A DNA stretch of 64,000 nucleotides from NCBI RefSeq assembly GCF_050632395.1, contig NZ_CP192600.1, forward strand, positions 1,054,001 through 1,118,000, given 5' to 3'. Positions 17,606 through 25,759 of this stretch are shown here, piece after piece. The position numbers were made by a program, and so were the translations under genes. Within the stretch, counting starts at the first letter, position 1. Every line of letters starts with the position of its first letter. The notes beneath the pieces were generated by a model. It saw nothing but the letters and a program-made list of their open reading frames with translations, was not told the DNA's origin and ran no database searches. This DNA is from JAUYQR01 sp050632395. Lineage in GTDB: Bacteria > Pseudomonadota > Alphaproteobacteria > Rhodobacterales > Rhodobacteraceae.

Positions 17606-18577
17606 ATGAATGATATGGCACCTTTGGTTATTCCAACCTTTGACGATGTGATTGCAGCACATGATCGCATTCGTCCCTACATTCATCGCACCCCAGTGTT
17701 AACGTCGACTTACTTCAACGATCTGACCGGGGCGGAGCTGTTCTTCAAGTGCGAGAACTTCCAGAAGGCGGGCGCGTTCAAGGTGCGCGGGGCGTCGAAT
17801 GCGGTGTTCGGGTTGCGGGACGACCAGCTTGCCAAGGGCGTGGCGACCCATTCCAGCGGCAACCATGCGCTGAGCCTGTCCTATGCGGCCGGGCGGCGGG
17901 GCATACCGTGCAACGTGGTGATGCCGCGCACCGCGCCGCAAGCCAAGAAGGATGCGGTGCGGGGCTATGGCGGGGTGATCGTGGAATGCGAACCATCCAC
18001 CTCCAGCCGCGAGGCGGTGTTTGCAGAAGTGCAGGCCCGGACGGGGGCGGATTTCGTGCATCCCTATAACGATCCGCGGGTTATCGCGGGGCAGGCGACA
18101 TGTTCGCGCGAGTTGATGGAGCAGGTGTCGGGGCTGGATGCGATTATCGCGCCTATTGGCGGAGGCGGCATGATTTCAGGCACTTGCCTGACGGTGTCCT
18201 CGATCGCGCCGGAGGTTGATGTTTATGCGGCGGAACCGAAGAACGCGGATGACGCCTTCCGCAGCTTCAAGGCTGGCCACATCATTGCCGACGACGCGCC
18301 GGAAACGGTGGCGGATGGGTTGAAGGTGCCTTTGAAGGACCTGACCTGGCACTTCGTCAGCCATTACGTGAAGGACGTGTTCACTGCGACCGAGGATGAG
18401 ATTATCGACGCGATGAAGCTGACCTGGAAGCGGATGAAGATCGTTATCGAGGCCAGCTGCTCGGTGCCGCTGGCGACAATTTTGGCCAACCCGGAGGTCT
18501 TCCGTGGCCGCCGCGTGGGGGTCATCATTACCGGCGGAAACGTCGATCTGGACACTTTGCCTTGGATGAAAGGATAA
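17606..18577 (+). CDS. bhcB: Beta-hydroxyaspartate dehydratase BhcB
   Basis: 323 residues from the ATG at 17606 (a frame running back into bhcA is an artefact). It is a fold-type II PLP enzyme of the serine/threonine dehydratase family: the Schiff-base Lys is in KAGAFKVRGA (K59), the asparagine loop is SSGNHALS, and the phosphate-binding Gly loop is PIGGGGMISG (about 183-192). In the cycle it removes water from erythro-beta-hydroxyaspartate to form iminosuccinate, the BhcD substrate. It starts just after the bhcA stop and ends 4 bases before bhcC. Confidence 0.95.
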   Translation: MNDMAPLVIPTFDDVIAAHDRIRPYIHRTPVLTSTYFNDLTGAELFFKCENFQKAGAFKVRGASNAVFGLRDDQLAKGVATHSSGNHALSLSYAAGRRGIPCNVVMPRTAPQAKKDAVRGYGGVIVECEPSTSSREAVFAEVQARTGADFVHPYNDPRVIAGQATCSRELMEQVSGLDAIIAPIGGGGMISGTCLTVSSIAPEVDVYAAEPKNADDAFRSFKAGHIIADDAPETVADGLKVPLKDLTWHFVSHYVKDVFTATEDEIIDAMKLTWKRMKIVIEASCSVPLATILANPEVFRGRRVGVIITGGNVDLDTLPWMKG

Positions 18578-18581
18578 CACC

Positions 18582-19745
18582 ATGAACAGCCATTCGAACT
18601 TTGCGGGTCTTGAGGTCGGCTATGACATCCCCGCCCTGCCGGGGATGGACGAGAAGGACATCCAGACGCCCTGTCTGGTGCTGGACCTTGATGCGCTGGA
18701 GCGTAACATCAAGAAAATGGGCGATTATGCGCGGGCCCACGGGATGCGGCACCGGGTGCATGGCAAGATGCACAAGTCGGTGGACGTGGCGCTTTTGCAG
18801 GAAAAACTGGGCGGGTCGGTCGGCGTTTGCTGCCAGAAGGTGAGCGAGGCCGAGGTCTTTGCGCGGGGCGGGATCAAGGATGTGCTGGTCAGCAATCAGG
18901 TGCGCGATCTGGCGAAGATCGACCGGCTGGCGCGGTTGCCGAAGCTTGGGGCGCGGACGATCTGCTGCGTGGACATGCTGGACAACGTGGCGGACCTGTC
19001 GGCGGCGGCCGTTCGGCACGGGACGACGATCGAGTGTCTGGTGGAAATCGACTGCGGCGCTGGGCGCTGCGGGGTGAAGACGACGCCGGAGGTTGTGGCG
19101 CTGGCGAAGGCGATCGCCGCAGCACCGGGGCTTAAGTTTGCTGGTATCCAGGCCTATCAGGGCGCGATGCAGCATATGGACAGCTATGCCGACCGGAAGG
19201 CGAAAATCGACCTGGCGGTGGCACAGGTGAAGGACGCGGTGGATGCGCTGAAGGCCGAGGGGATCGCCTGCGACATCGTTGGCGGCGGCGGCACGGGGAG
19301 CTATTACTTCGAGAGCAATTCCGGCGTTTACAATGAGTTGCAGTGCGGCAGCTATGCCTTCATGGATGCGGACTATGGCCGGATTCTGGACGAGAACGGC
19401 AAGCGGATCGACCAGGGGGAATGGGAAAACGCGCTGTTCATCCTGACCTCGGTCATGAGCCATGCCAAGGCGGACAAGGCGATTGTCGATGCCGGATTGA
19501 AGGCGCAGTCGGTGGATTCGGGGCTGCCGGTGATCTATGGGCGCACGGATGTGAAATACGTGAAATGCTCGGACGAACATGGGGTTGTGGAAGATCCGCA
19601 GGGCGTCTTGAAGGTCAACGACAAGCTGAAGCTGGTGCCGGGACACTGTGATCCGACGTGCAACGTGCATGACTGGTATGTCGGTGTGCGGGGTGGCAAG
19701 GTCGAGGTTGTGTGGCCGGTTTCGGCACGGGGCAAGGCGTATTGA
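18582..19745 (+). CDS. bhcC: Beta-hydroxyaspartate aldolase BhcC
   Basis: 387 residues, D-threonine-aldolase/DSD1-like fold-type III PLP protein. The N-terminal TPCLVLDLDALERNIKKM leads to HGKMHKS, where the PLP Lys (K62) corresponds to the Lys of the usual VKTHK motif. The C-terminal GHCDPTCN supplies the His (355) and Asp (357) that bind the divalent metal. BhcC condenses glycine and glyoxylate to erythro-beta-hydroxyaspartate, the carbon-joining step of the cycle. A hairpin repeat, not a gene, lies between it and bhcD. Confidence 0.95.
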   Translation: MNSHSNFAGLEVGYDIPALPGMDEKDIQTPCLVLDLDALERNIKKMGDYARAHGMRHRVHGKMHKSVDVALLQEKLGGSVGVCCQKVSEAEVFARGGIKDVLVSNQVRDLAKIDRLARLPKLGARTICCVDMLDNVADLSAAAVRHGTTIECLVEIDCGAGRCGVKTTPEVVALAKAIAAAPGLKFAGIQAYQGAMQHMDSYADRKAKIDLAVAQVKDAVDALKAEGIACDIVGGGGTGSYYFESNSGVYNELQCGSYAFMDADYGRILDENGKRIDQGEWENALFILTSVMSHAKADKAIVDAGLKAQSVDSGLPVIYGRTDVKYVKCSDEHGVVEDPQGVLKVNDKLKLVPGHCDPTCNVHDWYVGVRGGKVEVVWPVSARGKAY

Positions 19746-19796
19746 CGCTGTCAGCAAAGCGTCTGGCATGTGTATGGCAGGCGTATGGCAAACTGA

Positions 19797-19840
19797 CCCG
19801 CCGGGAGCCTCCGGCGGGGATATTTTCGGACAGATGAAAG
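19797..19840 (+). repeat. Intergenic hairpin-plus-tail repeat, copy 1
   Basis: An 8-bp stem (CCCGCCGG / CCGGCGGG, loop GAGCCT) is followed directly by the tail GATATTTTCGGACAGATGAAAG. The same arrangement recurs at 23719, 30463, 34883 and 55751. This copy lies between bhcC and bhcD and may fine-tune the bhcD transcript level. Confidence 0.7.
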
Positions 19841-19850
19841 CGGTAAAGAG

Positions 19851-20810
19851 ATGCTGATCGTACCCGAGTCGCTGATTGCCGGCCTTGTTTCACCGGCTGA
19901 TGCCTTTGCCGCCGTCGAGGCGACCTTTGCGGCGATGGCGCGCGGTGAGGCCTACAACTTTCCGGTGGTGCGCGAGGCGCTGGGCGAGGGGCGGCAGTAT
20001 GGGTTCAAGTCCGGGCTGGACCGGGCCGGCGGGCAGTTGGGCGTGAAGGCGGGCGGGTATTTTCCCGGCAACGCGGCCAAGGGGATCATCAACCACCAGT
20101 CGACCGTGTTCCTGTTTGACCCGGAGACGGGGCGGCCGACGGCGATGGTCGGCGGTGGGCTGCTGACGGCGCTGCGGACGGCGGCGGCTTCGGCGATTTC
20201 GATCGACCGGCTGGCGCGGGCGGATGCGCGGGTGCTGGGGATGGTTGGCGCCGGGCATCAGGCCGGGTTCCAGTTACGTGCGGCGGCGCGGGTGCGGCAG
20301 TTCGACAAGGTCATTGCGTGGAACCTGCATCCCGACATGCTGCCGAAGTTGGGGGCGATTGCGGCGGAGCTTGGTCTGCCGTTCGAGGCGGTCGGGCTGG
20401 AGCGGATGGTGGAGGCGGATGTGATCATCACGATCACATCAAGCCCGGCGGCGAGTTTGATGAGCGCCCACGTGGCGGAGGGCACGCATCTGGCCTGCAT
20501 GGGGACCGATACGGTCGGAAAGCAGGAGGTGGAGCCGGCGCTGCTCGGTCGCGCCACGGTCTTTGCCGACGAGGTGGCGCAATCGGTGAGCCTTGGCGAG
20601 GCGCAACATGCGGTGGCGGCGGGGCTGCTGGATGCGACGGCGATCACTCCCTTGGGCGAGGTGTTGACCGGGGCGCATCCGGGGCGGACGTCTGACCGGG
20701 AGGTGACGCTTTTCGATGGGACCGGGGTCGGGTTGCAGGATCTGGCCGTCGCGGCGATGGCGGTAAAGCGGGCCGAGGAACGCGGGCAGGGAATCCGCGT
20801 CGAGGTCTAA
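19851..20810 (+). CDS. bhcD: Iminosuccinate reductase BhcD
   Basis: 319 residues, ornithine cyclodeaminase/mu-crystallin family. Evidence: the substrate-side YGFKSGLD and LGVKAGGYFPGN segments, the Rossmann dinucleotide loop GMVGAGHQAGFQ, CMGTDTVGKQEVEP, and the family's C-terminal FDGTGVGLQDLA. In the BHA cycle it reduces iminosuccinate to L-aspartate with NAD(P)H, feeding amino nitrogen back to BhcA. It starts 105 bases after bhcC, across repeat copy 1, and completes the bhcABCD set on one strand. Confidence 0.95.
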   Translation: MLIVPESLIAGLVSPADAFAAVEATFAAMARGEAYNFPVVREALGEGRQYGFKSGLDRAGGQLGVKAGGYFPGNAAKGIINHQSTVFLFDPETGRPTAMVGGGLLTALRTAAASAISIDRLARADARVLGMVGAGHQAGFQLRAAARVRQFDKVIAWNLHPDMLPKLGAIAAELGLPFEAVGLERMVEADVIITITSSPAASLMSAHVAEGTHLACMGTDTVGKQEVEPALLGRATVFADEVAQSVSLGEAQHAVAAGLLDATAITPLGEVLTGAHPGRTSDREVTLFDGTGVGLQDLAVAAMAVKRAEERGQGIRVEV

Positions 20811-20904
20811 GGGCTTGTAACGGGCACAAGATTTAACGCAGCGCCCTGTTGAACGCGGCGTGAGGTCATGGTCTGACATGGCGCGAGGGTCAGGGGGCCA
20901 GGAC

Positions 20905-21873
20905 ATGCGCGTCTTCATCAACGGGTTCGGGCGGATCGGGCGGTCGGTACTGCGGGCCTGGGCGAAGGGGGCGGCGCCGGGGGTAGATGTTGTCGGGATC
21001 AATGACATCGCTGCGGCCGAGATGTGCGCCTATCTTCTTGAGTACGACAGCGTGTTCGGGCCTTGGCCGGGACAGGTGGCGCTGGCGGATGGCGCGCTCG
21101 TGGTGGATGGCCGAGCCATTCCGTTGCACCGGACGGCGGATATCTCGGGCCTCGATCTTTCGGGCGTCGATGTGGTGATGGAATGCACCGGGCGCGCGGA
21201 CCGGCGCGAGGTGGCGGAGCGGGGGTTGCGGGCCGGGGCGCGGCGGGTGCTGATCTCTGGTCCGTCAGCGGCGGCGGATGTAACGGTGGTGCTGGGGGCG
21301 AACGAGGCGGCGCTGGGCGACCATGCGATCGTGTCGAACGCATCCTGCACGACGAACGCGATGGCGCCGCTGGTCCGGCTTTTGCACGAGGGGTGGGGCG
21401 TGGTGACCGGGTCGATGACCACGATCCATTGCTATACCGGGTCGCAGCCCACGGTCGATGCGCCGGCGGCTGACTATGCCCGCAGCCGCGCGGCGGCGCT
21501 GTCGATGGTGCCGACGACAACCTCGGCACAGCGGTTGCTGGACGTGGTGGTGCCGGAGCTTGCGGGGCGGATCGGCGGGTCGGCGGTGCGGGTGCCGGTG
21601 GCGTCGGTGTCGTGCGTCGATCTGACGGTGGTTACCGAACGGGAGGCGACGGTGGAGGCGCTGAACGCGGCGTTTCGTGCGGCGGGCGGGGTGATCGGGG
21701 CCACGGACAGGGCGCTGGTGTCGACCGACCTGCGCGCGCGGCCTGAAAGCATCGTGATGGCCTGCCCCGAGACGCGGGTGATGCCGGCGCGGCTGATCCG
21801 GGTGTTTGGCTGGTACGACAACGAATGGGGCTTTTCCAACCGGATGCTGGACGTGGCGCGGTTGATGGCCTGA
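20905..21873 (+). CDS. Divergent glyceraldehyde-3-phosphate-dehydrogenase-like enzyme
   Basis: 322 residues from ATG 20905 (earlier starts at 20860/20878 have no better signal). The NAD-binding start FINGFGRIGRSVLRAW, the active-site SNASCTTNAMAPL with the catalytic Cys, the His-containing SMTTIHCYTG and the end WYDNEWGFSNRM are all present. Differences from housekeeping GAPDH include GSQPTVDAPAADYARSR in place of the usual TNDQ...DLRRAR segment and a short loop pattern, so this may be a paralogue (GAPDH, erythrose-4-phosphate dehydrogenase or another aldehyde). It follows bhcD by 94 bases on the same strand. Confidence 0.8.
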   Translation: MRVFINGFGRIGRSVLRAWAKGAAPGVDVVGINDIAAAEMCAYLLEYDSVFGPWPGQVALADGALVVDGRAIPLHRTADISGLDLSGVDVVMECTGRADRREVAERGLRAGARRVLISGPSAAADVTVVLGANEAALGDHAIVSNASCTTNAMAPLVRLLHEGWGVVTGSMTTIHCYTGSQPTVDAPAADYARSRAAALSMVPTTTSAQRLLDVVVPELAGRIGGSAVRVPVASVSCVDLTVVTEREATVEALNAAFRAAGGVIGATDRALVSTDLRARPESIVMACPETRVMPARLIRVFGWYDNEWGFSNRMLDVARLMA

Positions 21874-21877
21874 CGGC

Positions 21878-22663
21878 TCAGGTGCGGATCTCGAAGCCGC
21901 GGGCGATGTGGTTGCGCACGAACCAGATCATCGCAAGGCCGGGGATCAGCGAGAACACGGTCATCGCCATGACAAGCCCGATGTCGGTCTGAAAGCTGAA
22001 AAGCGCGTTGATCGCCATCGTGATCGGCTTGCCGCCGGTGGCGGTGAGGATGCGGGCGAACACCACCTCGACCCATGAAAAGATGAAGCAGAAAAAGGCA
22101 GTCACGCCGATGCCGGGGGCGATGGCCGGGATCAGGTGGCGCATGAAGTATGACGGCAGGGTGTGGCCGTCGAGAAACGCGGTTTCGTCATATTCGCGGG
22201 GGACGGCGGAGATGAAGCTTTCCAGAATCCAGATCGCGATGGGCAGGTTGAAAAGGCAGTGGACGAGGGCAATGCCGACAGGCGAGTTCACGAGGCCGGC
22301 CTGCGCGAAGAGGATGAAGATCGGGAGAGACAGGACGACGGGCGGGGTCACCCGGAAGGCGAGGAGCAGGAAGAGGACGTGCCGGTCGCCGGTGAAGCGA
22401 TAGCGCGAGAAGGCGTAGGCGGCGGGCAGGCCAGCGGCGAGGCAGAGCGCGACGTTGAGGAGGACGTAGACGAGGGAGTTGGTGATCGAGGCGGTCAGGG
22501 TCGGGCTGGCGAAGATGTTGCGGTAGTTGACGAGGCTCCAGTCGCCCACGGTGACGCCGGGATGGACGAGCGTGGCGGTGAAGCTGAGGATCACGGTCTG
22601 CGCGAACGGCAGGAGGATGAAGGCGGCGAGGGCTGCGATGGCGATGGTGCGGACGAGGATCAT
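21878..22663 (-). CDS. ABC sugar-type transporter permease (MalG-like)
   Basis: 261 residues from the ATG at 22663, which overlaps the stop of the other permease (ATGA). About six membrane segments are visible, with the inner-membrane EAA loop in the segment from SAVPREYDETAFLDGH, where the coupling helix meets the ATPase. This is the MalG/UgpE-type half of a carbohydrate or polyol importer. A larger frame from 23509 running through both genes is a shifted-frame artefact. No ATPase or binding protein is adjacent. Confidence 0.85.
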   Translation of the reverse strand: MILVRTIAIAALAAFILLPFAQTVILSFTATLVHPGVTVGDWSLVNYRNIFASPTLTASITNSLVYVLLNVALCLAAGLPAAYAFSRYRFTGDRHVLFLLLAFRVTPPVVLSLPIFILFAQAGLVNSPVGIALVHCLFNLPIAIWILESFISAVPREYDETAFLDGHTLPSYFMRHLIPAIAPGIGVTAFFCFIFSWVEVVFARILTATGGKPITMAINALFSFQTDIGLVMAMTVFSLIPGLAMIWFVRNHIARGFEIRT

Positions 22664-23532
22664 GCGGTGGCGCCCGGGTCGTGGGCACGGTGGCGCGTGA
22701 TGGTCAGGAAGGCCCAGACCACGGTGATGACGATCACGAAATACACGATGGAGCGGGCGGCGGCGGCGCCGTAGGTGAAGCCCTTGATCTCTTCGCCCAG
22801 CTCGAGGGCGAGGAAGGTGGTGGCACCGTCCGGTCCGCCGGCGTTGATCGTGAAGGCCTCGGTGTAGATCATCAGGCTGTCGACGAAGCGCAGCAGGAAC
22901 ACGATGCCGAGGGCGGTGGCGATGCGCGGCAGTTCGATGTGGCGGAAAACGGCGAGGCGGGAGGCGCCGTCGATGGCGGCGGCCTGGTAATAGGGGCGGG
23001 GGATGCCTGAGAGGGCGGCGGTGGCGAGGATCACCACGAGGCCGACCCAATGCCAGGTGTCCATGACGACGAGCAGGATCCAGGTGTGGAGCGCGGTGAA
23101 CTTGTAGTCGAAGTCGATGCCGAGGGCGACCATCGCGCGGCCGAGGGTGCCGGTGTCGGGGTTGATCAGGCTGAGCCACATCGTCGGGATCATGTTCCAC
23201 GGCACCACGAGGGGGACGGCGACTAGGAGGAGGATGGCGGTGCCGGCGCGGCCCGAGCCGGCGACGAGGACGGCGATGGCGATGCCGAGCGGGATTTGCA
23301 CGGCGAGGACCGTGGCCGAGAACAGGAGGCTGCGGGCGAGGCTGGCGTGGAAGCGGGGCGAGGCGACGAGGTCGGCGTACCATTCGGTGCCGATCCAGTA
23401 GGCCTGGTCGAGTGAGAAGATGTCGTGGAAGGAGAAGTTGAGGACCGAGACGAGGGGGATCAGGCCGACGAAGGCCATGACCGCGCCAGCGGGGAGAAGG
23501 AGGAGCCACGCCCGGTTGTCGAGGGGTTTCAT
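22660..23532 (-). CDS. ABC sugar-type transporter permease (MalF-like)
   Basis: 290 residues from the ATG at 23532, chosen because translation upstream of it is Pro/Ala-rich and not protein-like. Six or so membrane helices begin at WLLLLPAGAVMAFVGLIPLV. The coupling loop is in GIPRPYYQAAAIDGASRLAVF, with the family's A-A-x-D-G-A core. It is MalF/UgpA-type and pairs with the downstream permease by a 4-base overlap. Substrate cannot be told from the permeases; the binding protein and ATPase genes must be elsewhere or lost. Confidence 0.85.
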   Translation of the reverse strand: MKPLDNRAWLLLLPAGAVMAFVGLIPLVSVLNFSFHDIFSLDQAYWIGTEWYADLVASPRFHASLARSLLFSATVLAVQIPLGIAIAVLVAGSGRAGTAILLLVAVPLVVPWNMIPTMWLSLINPDTGTLGRAMVALGIDFDYKFTALHTWILLVVMDTWHWVGLVVILATAALSGIPRPYYQAAAIDGASRLAVFRHIELPRIATALGIVFLLRFVDSLMIYTEAFTINAGGPDGATTFLALELGEEIKGFTYGAAAARSIVYFVIVITVVWAFLTITRHRAHDPGATA

Positions 23533-23718
23533 GGCGAGGGGGGCGGGCTTGTCATGGCGGGCAGTGTTGGGGGTTTTCGGGGCGGTGGCAAGGGGGGGAG
23601 ATGGGGGTGTCCCACGGTGGGACATTGGTCAGGCCTAGCAAGATCAAGGGGTTGGGGTGCCTGAGTTAACGAGTCGTTAGGGAATTTTCTTGGCGTGGGA
23701 GGGGTGGCAGGGTGCGGG

Positions 23719-23773
23719 TCTGGAGGGTTTCACACCCTCCAGACCTCCCGTGGAATACTTTTGGAAAGAGGAA
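23719..23773 (+). repeat. Intergenic hairpin-plus-tail repeat, copy 2
   Basis: A perfect 9-bp stem (TCTGGAGGG / CCCTCCAGA, loop TTTCACA) is followed by CTCCCGTGGAATACTTTTGG and AAAGAGGAAG. The loop TTTCACA is shared with copy 3. It lies between the regulator's 3' end and the permease pair's start, so on the minus strand it could also terminate the regulator transcript. Confidence 0.7.
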
Positions 23774-23798
23774 GGAGTGGGGGGAAATGGTGGCGGCG

Positions 23799-25400
23799 TC
23801 AGTCCTTGAAGCCTGCGGCGACAAGGGCGGTGCGAAGGGTCTGGCTGAAGCCCGGGTTGGTGAAGGGGAGCGAGGCGAGGTACTGGCGGATCGACGGGTT
23901 AGGGCGGAGGCTGCGGGCGATGCGGGACCAGTGCGCCACATCCGTGGCGCGGCCGCCGAGTTGGCAAAGGGCCACGGCCCCCATCACACCGCTGAAATGG
24001 CTGGTCGAGGTGCGCACACCCCGTACGGCCCAATCGGCGGCTTTGGCGAAATCGCCGTCCTGAGCGAAGGACAGTGATTTCATGAAGTGCATCGGGCCAA
24101 GGAGCGGGTCGAGCGGACTGAGGCTAATGGCGGTGTCTATTCCGGCACGGGTGTCTTCGGTCTGGCCACGCAGAACCTGAAGGTAGGCCCGTGAATAGTG
24201 GCCTTTGGCGTAGTTCGGGCTGAGGCCGGTGGCGCGATCGAGCCAGACCATGCCATCGTCAGGCGTGTTGGTCAGGATATGGAGGCGGCCCATGGCGGCG
24301 TTGGCGTAAGGGTCGAGGGGGTCAAGTTCGATGCTGCGTTCCGCGGCGGCCTGCGCGGCGGCGATGGCGGCACTGCGATCGGGCGTGTAGCCCATCGACG
24401 CGTCCTGAAAGCTGGTAAACGAGCGCGCGGCGAAGGCGGTGGAAAAGCCGGGATCAAGGTCGGTAGCGCGGCGGAAAAGGTGGGCGGCGATGGCATTGTC
24501 GTGTGGGTTGAAGCGGTACATGTGGCTGAGGCCGAGGTGGTACGCCTCCCACGCGTCGAGGTGTTCGGCGGGTTTGAGGCGGGCAAGGGCGGCTTCGGCT
24601 TGCGGGATCTGCAGGTCGAGCGCGCTGATCACGGCGGCGACGGTTTCGTGTCGGATCAGGTGAAGGTCCGCAAGCGGGCGTTCGAAGTGTTCGGACCAGA
24701 TCAGAGCGCCGTCGCGGGTGGCGACGAGGTCGACGCTGACCGACAGTCGGGTGCCGAAAAGTTCGACCCGACCCGAAAGGCAATAGCTGGCGCCAAGGAC
24801 GCTGCGCAGGCCTTCGAGATCGACCGTGGTGTCGCGGAAGCGGAAGGTGGATTCGCGCGCTATGACACGGAGCCAGCGCAGGCGGGCGAGCGACGAGATG
24901 ATGTCGGAGGGCAGCGCGTCGCCGAGGGCGGCGAAGCTGTCGGGCAGGCCCGTGCGGGTGAAGGGGAGGACGGCGACCGTGGGCCGTTCGCCGGGCCCGG
25001 GGGGTGTGGGGGAATCGGGCGCGCGGTCCGCCGTGGCGGGGCCCGCGCCGGAGCGTGTGTCGGAGCGTGTGTCGGTGGTTGTGTCTGTGCGCCGGATGCG
25101 CACGGGGGCAACGAAGCGGTGGCCGTGGCCACGCAGGGTACGGATGTAGTCTTGTCGGTCGCCGCTATCGCCGAGGGCCTTGCGCACGGACTTGAGCGCT
25201 GTGGAGACGGCCGCGTCGGAAATGAAGCGTCCGTTCCAGACGGTGGCGATCATCTCGTCCTTGCTGATCACGCGGTCGTTGTTTTCGACGAGCAGGCGCA
25301 GGAGGCGAAACGCCTTTGGCTCCAGCTTTGCGGGGCCGCTGGCGGACCGGAGTTCGGCGCGGTCGGTGTCAAGCTCGAAGGGGCCAAACTCCAGTTGCAT
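23799..25400 (-). CDS. Winged-helix regulator with TolB/FlgO-like and TPR domains
   Basis: 533 residues from ATG 25400 (MQLEFGPFEL). Residues about 3-105 are an OmpR/CadC-type winged helix (LEPKAFRLLRLLVENNDRVI, ISDAAVSTALKSVRKALGD, IRTLRGHGHRFV). A Thr/Asp/Pro-rich linker leads to a TolB-like domain starting PTVAVLPFTRTG and a C-terminal array of TPR-like repeats. Unlike CadC there is no membrane helix between the DNA-binding and sensor parts, so it should be cytoplasmic. It is divergent from a DUF1127-like gene (113 bases between starts). Confidence 0.8.
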   Translation of the reverse strand: MQLEFGPFELDTDRAELRSASGPAKLEPKAFRLLRLLVENNDRVISKDEMIATVWNGRFISDAAVSTALKSVRKALGDSGDRQDYIRTLRGHGHRFVAPVRIRRTDTTTDTRSDTRSGAGPATADRAPDSPTPPGPGERPTVAVLPFTRTGLPDSFAALGDALPSDIISSLARLRWLRVIARESTFRFRDTTVDLEGLRSVLGASYCLSGRVELFGTRLSVSVDLVATRDGALIWSEHFERPLADLHLIRHETVAAVISALDLQIPQAEAALARLKPAEHLDAWEAYHLGLSHMYRFNPHDNAIAAHLFRRATDLDPGFSTAFAARSFTSFQDASMGYTPDRSAAIAAAQAAAERSIELDPLDPYANAAMGRLHILTNTPDDGMVWLDRATGLSPNYAKGHYSRAYLQVLRGQTEDTRAGIDTAISLSPLDPLLGPMHFMKSLSFAQDGDFAKAADWAVRGVRTSTSHFSGVMGAVALCQLGGRATDVAHWSRIARSLRPNPSIRQYLASLPFTNPGFSQTLRTALVAAGFKD

Positions 25401-25513
25401 GGCGCAGGATAGCAAATCCGCAAGGACCGCTCAAGAAATCCTCAGGCAGTCCTCAAGCAGGGGTGGGGAGCGCGGCGTAGGCTGGTGTCAGGATTTCCAC
25501 GGGAGGACGGGCA

Positions 25514-25759
25514 ATGTTGACGGTAGCAAGCAGGAGCGAAACGGCGGCGGTGGGCTTCATTTGGCGCGTGGCGCGGGCGGTTGCTGCGCGGCTGGGGCGG
25601 GTGGACGAGGCACATGCGGCGCGCTGCCGGTTGGCGGCGCTGCCGGGGGAGGTGTTGCGTGACAGCGGGATTGCGCCTTGCGATGCTGTGGGTGAGGCGA
25701 CGTGGCAGCCAGAGTTGCCGTTCTTCATGCAGGATGGGTTCGGCGAGCGCGGACGTTAG
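25514..25759 (+). CDS. DUF1127-like small protein
   Basis: 81 residues. The centre reads CRLAALPGEVLRDSGIAP, matching the DUF1127 core (L-x-x-L-x-x-x-x-L-x-D-x-G-I), preceded by an Arg/Ala-rich helix. ATG 25514 follows GGGAGGACGGGCA. It is divergent from the winged-helix/TPR regulator, which is its likely controller by position, and ends tail to tail with the ion channel gene, sharing 4 bases. Confidence 0.65.
   Translation: MLTVASRSETAAVGFIWRVARAVAARLGRVDEAHAARCRLAALPGEVLRDSGIAPCDAVGEATWQPELPFFMQDGFGERGR

Noticed and set aside
21878..23509. 543-residue minus-strand frame across both permeases
   Set aside because: Its N-terminal half is an Arg/Pro-rich shifted frame; the permease itself starts at 22663.
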